This document shows positions 35,910-44,549 of a stretch of 64,000 nt of DNA, one piece after another. Position numbers and translations under genes: made by a program. Below the pieces are notes generated by a model. The model was not told the DNA's origin. It searched no databases and saw only the letters and a list, made by a program, of their open reading frames with translations. The stretch comes from CCY15215 sp039194995 (GTDB lineage Bacteria; Cyanobacteriota; Cyanobacteriia; Cyanobacteriales; Spirulinaceae). Location of the stretch: contig JBCCVR010000007.1 in NCBI GenBank assembly GCA_039194995.1, positions 1 to 64,000 on the forward strand, read 5' to 3'. Numbering within the stretch: position 1 is the stretch's first letter; the number at the start of each line of letters is the position of its first letter.

Positions 35910-37622
35910 TTATTTTTCAAGCAATAATTTTTGCGCGATCGCTTCTAAATAAATTTGCGTGGGGCAATCGTCGGGCTGCGCGAGTAGGCAAGTTTCAAAG
36001 TGTCCTTTTGCTTTAGTCAATTCTTGGTTTTGATAGGCACTCAGTCCGAGTTTAAAATTATCCCGAAGATATTCTCGTTCGAGATCTAGTTCATCTTTAC
36101 GGCTTAAGAGTTCGTGAATTTTAATCGTGCGATCGCCGATAGAAATTTCATCAATTTCTCGGGTTTCAATTGACTCTGCTGCCAGTTGGCGAGTATCTTC
36201 AGTTAAGAGGATTTTCGTGCCGTATTTTTTGTTTAGTCCTTCTAATTCTTCCGCCCATTTTACCGAACTACCCATGACTGTATAAGATTTAAACTGTTCC
36301 GAGCCAATATTCCCGGCGATCGCTTCGCTAGTAGCCAAACCCACGCGGATCTTAAAGTCTGGCAATCCTTTCCGAAATCCCATTAAATCCGGCATCATCC
36401 GTTGTAATCTTTCCAGTTGCTCGAACTGTTCTAAAGCCGCAAAACAGGCAAATTTAGCATGCTCTGCGGCACTAACAAACGGTTCTCCTCAAAAGGCTTT
36501 TAGGGCATCGCCAATGAAGCAATCAATGACCCCATTATAGCGGGCGATTGGTTCAGCAGCTAAGGTAAAATATTGATTCAGGAGTTTAACAAGTCCTTCA
36601 GGAGAAAGCATTTCGCTAATCCCTGTAAATCCAGCAATATCCGAAAATAATACCGTAACAATTTGTCGTTCTTCAAGATTTTGTTTGGATTTTTGCCGAA
36701 TTAAATTATCAACAATCCGGGGATCTAAATATTGTCCGAAGGTGTTTTTAATTTGTTCTTTTTCCTTGATTTCTGATACCATTAAATTAAAGGTCTTGCC
36801 AAGGATTTCGAGTTCGTCTCCCGACGCGATCGCGACTTTCGTATCTAAGTTACCCCTTTCCACCGCGCGGGTACTTTTTAATAGTTCTTTCAAGGGATTG
36901 ACTAAACCCATTGTCAGAATAAATGCACTCGCGATCCCCAATCCCGTTGCGACAGACATCAAGATAACATTGAGCCGGAGAATTGCTCGTTCTTCTCGTT
37001 CTGCATTGCGGGCAGACCGTTGCGATTCGCTTAATTCCTGAAATAAATTTTGTACTTCTTGGTAAAATCGTTGTTCTTCTTCTTGGGATTCGTTCTCCAA
37101 AAAATCAATAAAGTCGCGATTTTCCGTTCGTAAAGCACGAGCAATTTGTAAACCGCGATCGTTAAATTCTTCCTGTTCTTCTTGAATATGATCCAATCTT
37201 GGCTCGATACGGGCAAATTGAACGATATCTTGGAGGAGTTTCGCCCGATCCATCGCTTCCCGAGACAGGGCGATCGCTGCTTGAATTTCCTCATCTACTT
37301 GTTGGCCTTGCTTCTCAAATGCGGCAAGTGCTTCCTCGATTTGTTGCCAGTCAATCGGTTCGCTTTCGTAAAGCCGGAACATTCGCTCGAGGTGAATTTG
37401 TTGTTTGAGAACGCTGGCGTTAATAATGGTCGTATGCGCGTCGAGAGGAGTGAGATATTCAGCCAGATCGATGAGTTCGTCGTTAACTTTTTTAATGCGA
37501 GTATAGTTAATGCCCATCATAATCGCCAAAAAAGCGAGCATGCTAGTGGCGATCGCAAATATTTTGAAGGCGATCGCAAATATTTTGAAACCGATAGAAA
37601 CTTTCGGAAGAAAACGAGTCAT
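35910..37622 (-). pseudogene. second class III cyclase homologue, interrupted by an in-frame TGA
   Basis: A paralogue of the downstream cyclase: membrane helices, sensor, HAMP and cyclase domain, 570 codons in one continuous frame apart from a single TGA at 36489-36491. The stop replaces the Trp of the family's AFWGEP motif (here ALKAF, stop, GEPF), a TGG to TGA change. Key residues are also lost: adenine-contact Lys is Cys (IDCFIGD), and the D-x-x-N-x-x-x-R motif reads SSVKWAEEL. First metal Asp (FSDIAGF) and second (GD) remain. The C-terminal TPR-like tail resembles the paralogue. It is probably dead unless TGA is read through. Confidence 0.88.
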
Positions 37623-37866
37623 TGCGCTGTTGGAAATGGAGATGAAAAAAATGCGATCTCGGTTTTATGACTATTACTCATCTTACTTTCCTTTTTCCGG
37701 AAAGTAATCTCCTTACTTTTACTGTGATAACGTGAATTCGGGATAAACTAAAACTCTGAAATGCCAAAATGATAAACCTCAGAGCAAACCAACCCATCTA
37801 AAAAATACACTTGACCTACTGAGCAGCCGAAGGGTACGGGAGGGGTTTGGGGGCGTCGTAACCGCT

Positions 37867-37924
37867 CCCAATGGCAGTGCGACCCCGCGTCGGCGAAAGA
37901 CGCAAGGGAACGCGCACTGTTGGG
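37867..37924. repeat. 45-nt hairpin repeat, copy 2, with a compensated stem change
   Basis: Core at 37874-37918, identical to copy 1 except at stem positions 3 and 45. There G-C is replaced by A-T (GCAGTGCG at the left, CGCACT at the right), so pairing is kept. The outer flank CCCAA (37867-37871) pairs with TTGGG (37920-37924). Confidence 0.85.
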
Positions 37925-37926
37925 GT

Positions 37927-37946
37927 CTGGGGGGCTAGCCCCCCAG
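37927..37946. repeat. 20-bp perfect palindrome
   Basis: CTGGGGGGCT and its exact reverse complement, just downstream of the hairpin repeat. 'Ggggggctagcccccc' palindromes are often dispersed in cyanobacteria; no role is evident here. Confidence 0.65.
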
Positions 37947-38087
37947 TAAACTTATGATTTGGAGAGGATATTGATGACAACTCTAACCTCATGTCTTCTC
38001 AAACCGTATTGGCTTAACCCAAACTGACGTTGTGACAGAAAGAGCAAAGAGAAGGCGATCTCCTTCTCGCCATTGACGAAAGGTCAT

Positions 38088-38119
38088 AAAAAAAGGTGCT
38101 AGATCCGTAATCTAACACC
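38088..38119 (-). terminator. intrinsic terminator of the XRE-immA operon
   Basis: GGTGCTAGAT (38095-38104) pairs over 10 bp, one wobble, with ATCTAACACC (38110-38119) around a 5-nt loop. On the minus strand a run of seven T follows. It lies 25 nt after the immA stop. Confidence 0.82.
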
Positions 38120-38143
38120 CGAACAAATTTTGAAAAAAAAAAT

Positions 38144-38767
38144 CTAACAGCGCACGAGTTCTTTTGAACCATCCTTGAGAGACACCCAACCCAAATCTTT
38201 GAGACGGTGTAATAAATTGGAAATAGTTACGCCAAAATCCTCCGCGATCGCATACAAATCCGGCCATTTTGTCAGATCTCGGCCTTGAATGCCTTCTTCT
38301 AACCAATGACGGGGCATGAGTAAGCAAGTGGCAAAATACTGTGCCTGCCATTCTAGCCCTTGGATTTGGGAATCATTGCGACAGAGTAGGGGTTTCACAT
38401 GAACGCGAACCCCTTTTTTGCGCAAGTTTAAGACGCGATCGACGGCTTGATGGTCGATATGTAAGACCCAATGTCCCACCTCGTGAGCGATGGTAGACTC
38501 ACCAAAGCCCTCTTTTAAATTCAGGATGGATTCGTTGATTTCGATCAGCCGTTCCAATGGTAAGATGCGCGCGGCAATTTCTCCCTCGTCGTCCTCGGGT
38601 AGGACATCCCAGACCACGTCTAAACCTAAAAATTCGGCGACGCAACTGGCATCGAGGGGAAATAAAGACTTACGGCGATCGCTCTGCTGCATTCCCTCTA
38701 AGACATCAAGGGCGCGACATTCGATTTCGTGCTTGTCGATAAAACGGAAGGGTTTGAGTACGCTCAT
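38144..38767 (-). CDS. ImmA/IrrE family metallo-endopeptidase
   Basis: 207 residues. Zinc motif HEVGHW near residue 94 (IAHEVGHWVLH), preceded by the family's SILNLKEGFGESTIAHE. A C-terminal region (about 125-207) includes QAQYFATCLLMPR, typical of the ImmA group, and a winged-helix-like end. Such proteases cleave a partner XRE repressor on a stress signal. The partner gene is directly upstream: its TAA abuts this ATG (TAAATG), so the two are tightly coupled. Confidence 0.92.
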   Translation of the reverse strand: MSVLKPFRFIDKHEIECRALDVLEGMQQSDRRKSLFPLDASCVAEFLGLDVVWDVLPEDDEGEIAARILPLERLIEINESILNLKEGFGESTIAHEVGHWVLHIDHQAVDRVLNLRKKGVRVHVKPLLCRNDSQIQGLEWQAQYFATCLLMPRHWLEEGIQGRDLTKWPDLYAIAEDFGVTISNLLHRLKDLGWVSLKDGSKELVRC

Positions 38768-39148
38768 TTACTCTACGGTTTCGTGAGGGATTTCGGCGAA
38801 CGCTTCTTCGAGAGACTCTCGAGTCGCTTCTTGGAACACTTTTTCGGCAAATTCCGGGCTTTCCCGCAAGCGACGAAATAAGGCAGGTAGGGACTTATGG
38901 TGCTGGGAGAGTAAATCTTCTTCCTTTTGGGGGATGCGCCCCGCCAGAAAAATCAACTCTTCTGCATCCAAGTCCAACTCCCGCGCCAAGCCTCGGATCA
39001 CGTCCTCTTTGGGGGCGTATTCGGCTCGGTTGTTCTCCAGTTTCGAGAGATAGGTGAAATCCAGCCCGAGTAATTTGGCTAGATCTCGTTGGCTGTAACT
39101 CTTGTCTTTCCGCGCTTGGCGGATGGTTTGTCCGAATTCTTTATTCAC
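38768..39148 (-). CDS. XRE-family transcriptional repressor
   Basis: 126 residues. GTG start with AAGGAGA 9 nt upstream. The N-terminal helix-turn-helix reads GQTIRQARKDKSYSQRDLAK, then LLGLDFTYLSKLENNR, typical XRE. A linker and a C-terminal helical part (LPALFRRLRESPEF) contain the likely cleavage or dimer region. First gene of a two-gene operon with ImmA. Divergent from the coiled-coil genes, with a palindrome in between that it probably binds. Confidence 0.92.
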   Translation of the reverse strand: MNKEFGQTIRQARKDKSYSQRDLAKLLGLDFTYLSKLENNRAEYAPKEDVIRGLARELDLDAEELIFLAGRIPQKEEDLLSQHHKSLPALFRRLRESPEFAEKVFQEATRESLEEAFAEIPHETVE

Positions 39149-39204
39149 GGTTCTTGTCTCCTTACAAAATTTATTCTACATGTCTTGACTTAGAATTCAA
39201 CATA

Positions 39205-39310
39205 AGGTTATTATAGCTATAGAGTTGATTAGAAAGCCAAACACAGATTTTCCCCCAATCAATATCTGCAAAGTGCAGTGCGGATGAATGAAGATTCATT
39301 CATCATACCG
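39205..39310. promoter_or_regulatory. divergent control region with candidate operators
   Basis: GATGAATGAA (39283-39292) and TTCATTCATC (39295-39304) form a perfect inverted repeat with a 2-nt spacer. A second palindrome, CTGCA (39266-39270) and TGCAG (39274-39278), lies just to its left. A minus-strand TATAAT (39210-39215) is a good -10 for the XRE operon, although its -35 is weak. Both palindromes are likely repressor sites; this is inferred from position. Confidence 0.6.
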
Positions 39311-39360
39311 TTTCGTGCGAACGAACGATCTATTTTATTGTCTTTAATTTAGGATTTACC

Positions 39361-40353
39361 ATGACTCAAACACCGCAAAAAGACAGCAAAACGCAAAGCA
39401 AGACCCAAATTTTAACTGCTTTTCGTCAATTGTTGGCAGATCGACAAGCGATCGCCTCGAAAGTCGCCACGAAAGAAGAGGAAGCGGAAAAAGCCAAGAA
39501 TCAAGAATTGTTGGAGACGGCTGCAAGCTATACGGTTGACAGTATCGTGAACGGCATGGCTGCATTGCAGTTAGATTTTAGCAGCATCGTCACCAATTTG
39601 GCAGAACGGCTGACCAACGAATCGGAAAAATTAGAAGAATTGAAGCGCGCGATCGCCGTCGAACGGGAAAATTTAGACCAATTGCAAAAGGTTCGCATTG
39701 TTGCTGATGCCCTTTATATTTTACGACAAGAGCATCAAGAAAAACTGACGGTTTTGGAGACGAATACCAGTCGCCAAACCGAGAAAATTGAAAAGGATAT
39801 GGCGCAGACGCGCAAAGTTTGGGGGAAAGAACAAGCAGAATTTGAGACAGATATTACCGAAAAAGCAACATTAACCACCAAAGAACGAGAAGAAGAATCC
39901 GGCGATTACGATTATGAGATTGAGCGTGCGCGTCAGATGGAAATGGATGAATATGAGGAGAAAAAGCGACTTCAAGAACGGGCGTTACAAGAACAGAATC
40001 AGGATAAAGAAAAAGATTGGTCGGAACGGGAAAAAGTCTTGACGGATAATCAGCAAGAATTTGAAGAGAATCAAGCCAAAATTGAAGGATTTGAGGAAGA
40101 GTTAAAAGAAACCTTTAAAGAGGCGAAAAATAAAGCGATTGAAGAATGCGATCGCGATGCCAAAGTCAAGGCAAATTTGGTGGCGAAAGAATGGGAAGCA
40201 GAAAAGCAGGGTTATGAATTGCGAATTACGGCTTTAGATGCTTCTATTCAGCGCCAAGTCGAGCAAATTTCTGAAATTACCACGCAATTACAAGCAGCAA
40301 CCAGTCAAGCTCAAAGTTTGGCAATGCGAGCTTTTCAAGGTTCTAACAATTAA
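39361..40353 (+). CDS. coiled-coil protein, first of a paralogous pair
   Basis: 330 residues, almost entirely alpha-helical and charged. A short polar N-terminus (to about 15) and a conserved pre-coil segment (LLETAASYTVDSIVNGMAAL, about 50-70) lead to heptad-type coils from about 75 to 315, with the conserved end KGYELRI-like QGYELRITALDASI. There is no membrane segment and no ATPase motif. AGGA precedes the ATG. Its paralogue follows 66 nt on. I recognise no family; coiled-coil-rich cyanobacterial proteins are often filament-forming or scaffold proteins. Opposite the XRE-ImmA genes. Confidence 0.85.
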   Translation: MTQTPQKDSKTQSKTQILTAFRQLLADRQAIASKVATKEEEAEKAKNQELLETAASYTVDSIVNGMAALQLDFSSIVTNLAERLTNESEKLEELKRAIAVERENLDQLQKVRIVADALYILRQEHQEKLTVLETNTSRQTEKIEKDMAQTRKVWGKEQAEFETDITEKATLTTKEREEESGDYDYEIERARQMEMDEYEEKKRLQERALQEQNQDKEKDWSEREKVLTDNQQEFEENQAKIEGFEEELKETFKEAKNKAIEECDRDAKVKANLVAKEWEAEKQGYELRITALDASIQRQVEQISEITTQLQAATSQAQSLAMRAFQGSNN

Positions 40354-40419
40354 TCGAACTGCGGACGATACCCGCTAATAACTCACCCATTTATAATCGC
40401 TCAATTGAGGTAAAAAATC

Positions 40420-41535
40420 ATGGCTAAAAATGTCAGTTCTCGCAACACTAAATCCGAAATTCTTGAAGCATTGGTGGAATTGAAACGGGAAAAAGCCGAG
40501 TTGCAATCGCAGTTAAAAAAAGCCAGTAATAGCAACAATGGCTCGAAAAATGGTAATTCTGCTCCTAATCCCCCTGTTGTGAAAACTGCTCTTCCCGAAC
40601 CCAAAAACGAGAAAAAAATGCCAACTCAAAACTTACAATCTAATAATATTGCAAAAGTTCTGACCAATTTGGAGCGCTTGCAAATTGGTTTTGGTGGTGC
40701 GGCAAGCAATCTTTCCGAACAATTGCTTGCAGAAGCCTCAACGCTGGAAGAGTTACAAACTTCGGTGATGGAAGAAACGGAACAGTTACAAGAACTACAT
40801 GAATTCGACGCGATCGAAGACAATACCCTCGATACTTTGGTCGAGTCTTATGAAGAGAGTGCAAAGACATTTGAGGAAGAATTTAGCGAGCGCAAAGAAA
40901 CATTAGAACAAGAACTTCAAGATTTGCAAAAATCGTGGGAAAAAGAACGAGAAACTCATTTTCGCGAAGTTAAAGAGCGCAATGAAAATTATCAAAAAAC
41001 ACAACAGCGATCGACTGAAGAGTATCGCTATGGCTTAGAATTAACCCGAAATTTGAGTGATGAGGAGTACGAACAACGGAAAAAAGAACTTTATAAGGAG
41101 TTATCGGAAACCAAACAAGAACAAGAAAAATCTTGGAAAGAACGGGAAGAAGAAATTGCCAAGCGAGAGAAAGAATCTGAGGAAGCGAAAAAGAAAGTCG
41201 AAGAACATAAAGAAGAATTGGAGAAAAATAAGAAAGAAGGGAAAGAAAACGGTCAGCGTATCGGGCATTATAATGCCAAAGTTGCTTCCGATCTTCGTTC
41301 TAAGGAAATTGAAGGGGAACGCCGTAACTATCAATTGCGAATTGAGGGCTTAGATCAAACAATCGAAAACCAAAATAATCGCATTGATAAGCTCTCTCAA
41401 CAGTTGGATGAGGCACTCAAGCAAGTTCAAGATTTGGCGGTTAAAGCCATTGAAGGAAAATCAAATCGCGATGCTTTTGAAGCAGTTAAGGAGATTACAA
41501 ATGATTTAGCTAAAAACCAACAAAAAAATAAATAA
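40420..41535 (+). CDS. coiled-coil protein, second of a paralogous pair
   Basis: 371 residues. A 65-residue N-terminal linker rich in Asn/Ser/Lys/Pro leads to the same segment as in the first protein (VLTNLERLQIGFGGAASNLS aligns with MAALQLDFSSIVTNLAERL). Long coils follow (about 90-345), with matching elements W-KE-RE, DEEYEQRKKELY, EKSWKERE and NYQLRIEGLDQTI. The shared architecture marks them as tandem duplicates that have diverged and may hetero-oligomerise. An intrinsic terminator follows 20 nt after the stop, so the pair is one operon. Confidence 0.85.
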   Translation: MAKNVSSRNTKSEILEALVELKREKAELQSQLKKASNSNNGSKNGNSAPNPPVVKTALPEPKNEKKMPTQNLQSNNIAKVLTNLERLQIGFGGAASNLSEQLLAEASTLEELQTSVMEETEQLQELHEFDAIEDNTLDTLVESYEESAKTFEEEFSERKETLEQELQDLQKSWEKERETHFREVKERNENYQKTQQRSTEEYRYGLELTRNLSDEEYEQRKKELYKELSETKQEQEKSWKEREEEIAKREKESEEAKKKVEEHKEELEKNKKEGKENGQRIGHYNAKVASDLRSKEIEGERRNYQLRIEGLDQTIENQNNRIDKLSQQLDEALKQVQDLAVKAIEGKSNRDAFEAVKEITNDLAKNQQKNK

Positions 41536-41555
41536 GTTCTCAATTCATTGATTTT

Positions 41556-41580
41556 AGAGGGTAATTTTACCCTCTTTTTT
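41556..41580 (+). terminator. intrinsic terminator of the coiled-coil operon
   Basis: AGAGGGTAA (41556-41564) pairs over 9 bp with TTACCCTCT (41567-41575); TTTTTT follows. Confidence 0.88.
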
Positions 41581-41663
41581 AGTCCAGTTGAAGTAAAGTT
41601 CGTCAAGTTTGTAAAAATCCTCTAGGAAACAGATCCATTGAGGTGGATGCAATGTACAGCGAG

Positions 41664-41703
41664 TATCCTCAAAACATTGGCTTCTGCCAATGTTTTGAGG
41701 ATA
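41664..41703. repeat. 18-bp perfect hairpin between convergent genes
   Basis: Stem arm TATCCTCAAAACATTGGC (41664-41681) and its exact reverse complement (41686-41703) around loop TTCT. No T-run follows on either strand, so it is not a standard terminator. It could be an RNA end-stabiliser or an interspersed element. Confidence 0.75.
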
Positions 41704-41739
41704 TTTCAGATTGTATAGAGTAAATACTTACATCCAAAA

Positions 41740-42162
41740 TTAGAGCATTTTGAGTAAATATTTTGGCGATTCTTCATAATCTTGTCGAAAATAAAATTGG
41801 TGTGCTAAAGTTCGCCTTGAATGACAGTGAACTTCCATGCGATCGCATCCTCTCGACCTCGCTTCAATTTCCGCATACTCTAATAATTTTGTCCCCAATC
41901 CTAACCCTCTCCCACTTTCAGAAATGCACAAATAACTTACTCTACAAAAATCTCCCTCTAAAGCAATTTGAGGAATAAAATGTAAAGAAATAAAACCCAG
42001 TATTTGCGAATTTTCCTCAACAACTAAAAGTAAAGCGTCGGGATGCGAGAGTTGTTGGCCGATCTTAGCGGTAATAAATTGCTCTGTCTCTGGATAATCA
42101 AGCTGGGATAACAAATCCGCGATTGCGATTGCATCCTCAAATACTGCTTCTCGAATCAACAT
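41740..42162 (-). CDS. GNAT family N-acetyltransferase
   Basis: 140 residues. N-terminal IREAVFEDAIAIADLL, the acetyl-CoA motif A around SGRGLGLGTKLLEYAE (R/Q-x-x-G-x-G/A), and a C-terminal strand with ALAHQFYFRQDYE. One GNAT domain, complete. Transfers an acetyl group to an unknown small molecule or protein N-terminus. 17 nt after the kinase-like gene on the same strand, probably co-transcribed. Confidence 0.9.
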   Translation of the reverse strand: MLIREAVFEDAIAIADLLSQLDYPETEQFITAKIGQQLSHPDALLLVVEENSQILGFISLHFIPQIALEGDFCRVSYLCISESGRGLGLGTKLLEYAEIEARSRGCDRMEVHCHSRRTLAHQFYFRQDYEESPKYLLKML

Positions 42163-42179
42163 TATTTTTTACCTCTCAT

Positions 42180-42908
42180 TTATGGCAAGAATTCCAGTAA
42201 ATAAAATGCTAAAAAACTACTTCCTAACGGAACTGTTAGATTATCGATTCCCAACTTAGAAAATGCTTCTAAAAGAGTAGCCGCGATCGCAACGCAAAAG
42301 CTAACCCAAAAAACCTTGAAAACCAATCCATAAACGCCAATTAAAACGATCGCAATCACCAAAAAACTCACCCCAAACATCGTCAACGAACCTTCCCAAC
42401 TTTTCTGCATTCCCCAAACTCGATAAATATGCTTGCCAAAACGCTGCCCGATCGCAGCCGCCAACCCATCTCCCCAAGCCATAATCAGAATCCCTAAAAC
42501 GGCATAATAAGGATAGTGCAACGGGAAAAAATAACCCGTCAAAATGCCGATACTGACTGCATAAAAAAACGTTCCCCAACTTTTGCGCCCAACGCTATTC
42601 AGACTGGGGAGAATGGGCAGAAAATAAGATATAATGGCAACGATACCGGCAATCGTTGCCGCGATCGCGATCGTCCAAGCCGGAATTGCTAACCACCAAG
42701 CCAGTAAGACGACTTGCCCCGAACCAATGTGAACGATTTTACGAGTTAACTCGGCATTCGCTTTTTTTAATCGATTTAATCCTTCAGAAATCAACAAAAG
42801 AATTCCGAGATAAAGGGCAACAATTCCGAGAGAAATTCCTAAAGATACCCACTCAGAAGAAATTGATAATAAAGGCAGCGATCGCCCGACGAAGAAAGCC
42901 GATAACAA
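42180..42908 (-). CDS. phytol/polyprenol kinase-like membrane protein
   Basis: 242 residues with about seven membrane helices. ELTRKIVHIGSGQVVLLAWW, near residue 55, is the conserved opening of the dolichol/phytol kinase (VTE5-like) family. Further motifs are GWGDGLAAAIGQRFGKH-like AWGDGLAAAIGQRFG, SWEGSLTMF, and the C-terminal LGIDNLTVPLGSSF. In cyanobacteria and plastids this enzyme phosphorylates phytol from chlorophyll for tocopherol and phylloquinone synthesis. Specificity here is by family only. Confidence 0.82.
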   Translation of the reverse strand: MLSAFFVGRSLPLLSISSEWVSLGISLGIVALYLGILLLISEGLNRLKKANAELTRKIVHIGSGQVVLLAWWLAIPAWTIAIAATIAGIVAIISYFLPILPSLNSVGRKSWGTFFYAVSIGILTGYFFPLHYPYYAVLGILIMAWGDGLAAAIGQRFGKHIYRVWGMQKSWEGSLTMFGVSFLVIAIVLIGVYGLVFKVFWVSFCVAIAATLLEAFSKLGIDNLTVPLGSSFLAFYLLEFLP

Positions 42909-42953
42909 TGTAATAAATCCTAATTTATCGATCGATTCCCAGCTTACCCTAAA

Positions 42954-43265
42954 ATGAAAATCTTATTAATTTGGTTGATTAAAGGGTATAAACTCCTGAT
43001 CTCGCCCCTATTGCCTCCCAGTTGCCGTTTTTATCCCTCCTGTTCTCAGTATGCTCTCGAAGCAATCGATCGCTTTGGGGCATTCCAAGGGGGAAGAATG
43101 GCTCTCTGTCGCATTGTACGCTGCAATCCCTTTCACCCCGGCGGAGTCGATCCCGTCCCCACCCTTGAAGAAATGCAGCAACGCAAAGGAATAATGCGAT
43201 CGCCGCGATCGATCAAGGATAATGGGGACTTATCCCAATGGAAAGCCAAAAAACGCGATCGATGA
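42954..43265 (+). CDS. yidD: membrane protein insertion efficiency factor YidD
   Basis: 103 residues. Conserved CRFYPSCSQYALEAIDRFG (near 24-43) and GRMALCRIVRCNPFHPGGVDPVP. Amphipathic N-terminal helix. It assists YidC-dependent membrane insertion. A charged tail extends past the domain. Its stop overlaps the start of the dipeptidase gene (ATGA), so the two are translationally coupled. Confidence 0.95.
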   Translation: MKILLIWLIKGYKLLISPLLPPSCRFYPSCSQYALEAIDRFGAFQGGRMALCRIVRCNPFHPGGVDPVPTLEEMQQRKGIMRSPRSIKDNGDLSQWKAKKRDR

Positions 43266-43972
43266 AACCCTATCAAAAAATTCCCATCCAAGAATGCAGC
43301 GAACCCCTCGTACCCATCCCCTTAGATTGCTTTACTCGAGAATCTCCCCATCCCTACGTTAAACTGGGGGCAGACTATGGCGGAAAATCCCCCTATTATG
43401 TGCGCCAAGGCGTTCTCGATGCCCTCCTCGCCGCCCGAGAAAACTTGCAGCGAAACCATCCAGGATGGCAGATTTGCATTTTTGATGCCTATCGTCCGAT
43501 CGCCGTACAACAGTTCATGGTGGATTATACTTTTCAATCCCTGATCGCGGAACGAAAATTAAACTTATCCGCTTTATCCGCTCCAGAAAAAGAACGACTT
43601 TGGCAAGAAGTCCATCAATTTTGGGCAGTTCCCAGCGACAACCCCGCAACCCCTCCCCCTCACAGTACCGGAGCCGCGATCGACGTAACCCTGACTGATG
43701 CTAAAGGAGAAGCGATCGATATGGGGTCTCCCATCGATGAAATTTCCGAGCGATCTTATCCCCACCATTACGAAAAAGCTCAAACTCTCAGCGAACAAAA
43801 TTATCATCAAAACCGAGAAATTTTACATCAGGCAATGACCTCCCAAGGCTTTTTTCGCCATCCGCAAGAATGGTGGCACTTTTCCGTTGGGGATCAACTT
43901 TGGGCATTACAGTATAATCAGAAATATCCCACAAATCCAGTAATGGCTCGATACGGACGTTGGGAAGCGTAA
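43262..43972 (+). CDS. D-alanyl-D-alanine dipeptidase (VanX-like, M15D)
   Basis: 236 residues from ATG 43262, chosen for the ATGA overlap with yidD; an ATG 24 nt upstream lies within the yidD coding end. The zinc motif is SxHxxGxxxD-like: PHSTGAAIDVTLTD (His134, Asp141). The catalytic Glu and third ligand are in EWWHFSVG (His206). It cleaves D-Ala-D-Ala in peptidoglycan turnover. No van genes are present, so this is the housekeeping type. Confidence 0.9.
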   Translation: MKPYQKIPIQECSEPLVPIPLDCFTRESPHPYVKLGADYGGKSPYYVRQGVLDALLAARENLQRNHPGWQICIFDAYRPIAVQQFMVDYTFQSLIAERKLNLSALSAPEKERLWQEVHQFWAVPSDNPATPPPHSTGAAIDVTLTDAKGEAIDMGSPIDEISERSYPHHYEKAQTLSEQNYHQNREILHQAMTSQGFFRHPQEWWHFSVGDQLWALQYNQKYPTNPVMARYGRWEA

Positions 43973-44056
43973 TTTTTAAGTGTTGCCGCGATCGCGCTCC
44001 CGATTTTGCGTATTCTAGATTAATAAGTAAAAATACTTTTAAGACCCTAAGTTGTC

Positions 44057-44482
44057 ATGCTTGCCCCCAAACGAATTTACGTCCTGCTGATTAATGCCGG
44101 CACCGATCGCGAAGGAATTCATTCGCTGCAAATGGGAAATCGTCAAACCGTCCTCATGTTTGAGTCAGAAGACGATGCCACCCGCTATGCCATGATGTTA
44201 GAAGCACAAGATTTTCCCAAGCCAACCATAGAAGCATTTCCGGTTGAAGAAATCGAGGAATTTTGCCGGGATGCGGGTTATGATTGGGAACTGGTCACAG
44301 AAGGCAATACGGAAAAACGACACTGGTTAATTCCTCCAGAAACAACAGTAGAGGAAACAACTTGGAGTATTGAAGAAAAACCTTCTCCTCCTGCCCCCTC
44401 ACCGGAAACCGAAGAACGAGAAATGTCTGACGAAGAACTCGAAGCCAAACGCCGTCAACTCGAGAAGCTCTTCGGCAATTAA
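44057..44482 (+). CDS. DUF3110 domain-containing protein
   Basis: 141 residues. The DUF3110 domain (about 5-80) begins RIYVLLINAGTDREGIHSLQ and continues NRQTVLMFESEDDATRYAMMLEAQDFP. The family is restricted to cyanobacteria and plastids and has no known function. A low-complexity Glu/Pro-rich tail ends with KRRQLEKLFGN. Monocistronic. Confidence 0.9.
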   Translation: MLAPKRIYVLLINAGTDREGIHSLQMGNRQTVLMFESEDDATRYAMMLEAQDFPKPTIEAFPVEEIEEFCRDAGYDWELVTEGNTEKRHWLIPPETTVEETTWSIEEKPSPPAPSPETEEREMSDEELEAKRRQLEKLFGN

Positions 44483-44549
44483 CCAGTCACCCGTTTAGGG
44501 AGAAGCAAATTTATCCTTCTTCCTTTTAAAATTCCCTCATCCTTTCACA

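Larger units (their letters stand above)
37623..38087. other. spacer with repeats, no gene
   Basis: About 465 nt. It holds the second locus of the hairpin repeat and a 20-bp palindrome, described separately, and otherwise nothing I can support. Confidence 0.6.

Noticed and set aside
36489..36491. TGA as a selenocysteine codon
   Set aside because: The family has Trp here, no selenocysteine context or SECIS-like hairpin directly follows, and other catalytic residues are already lost.
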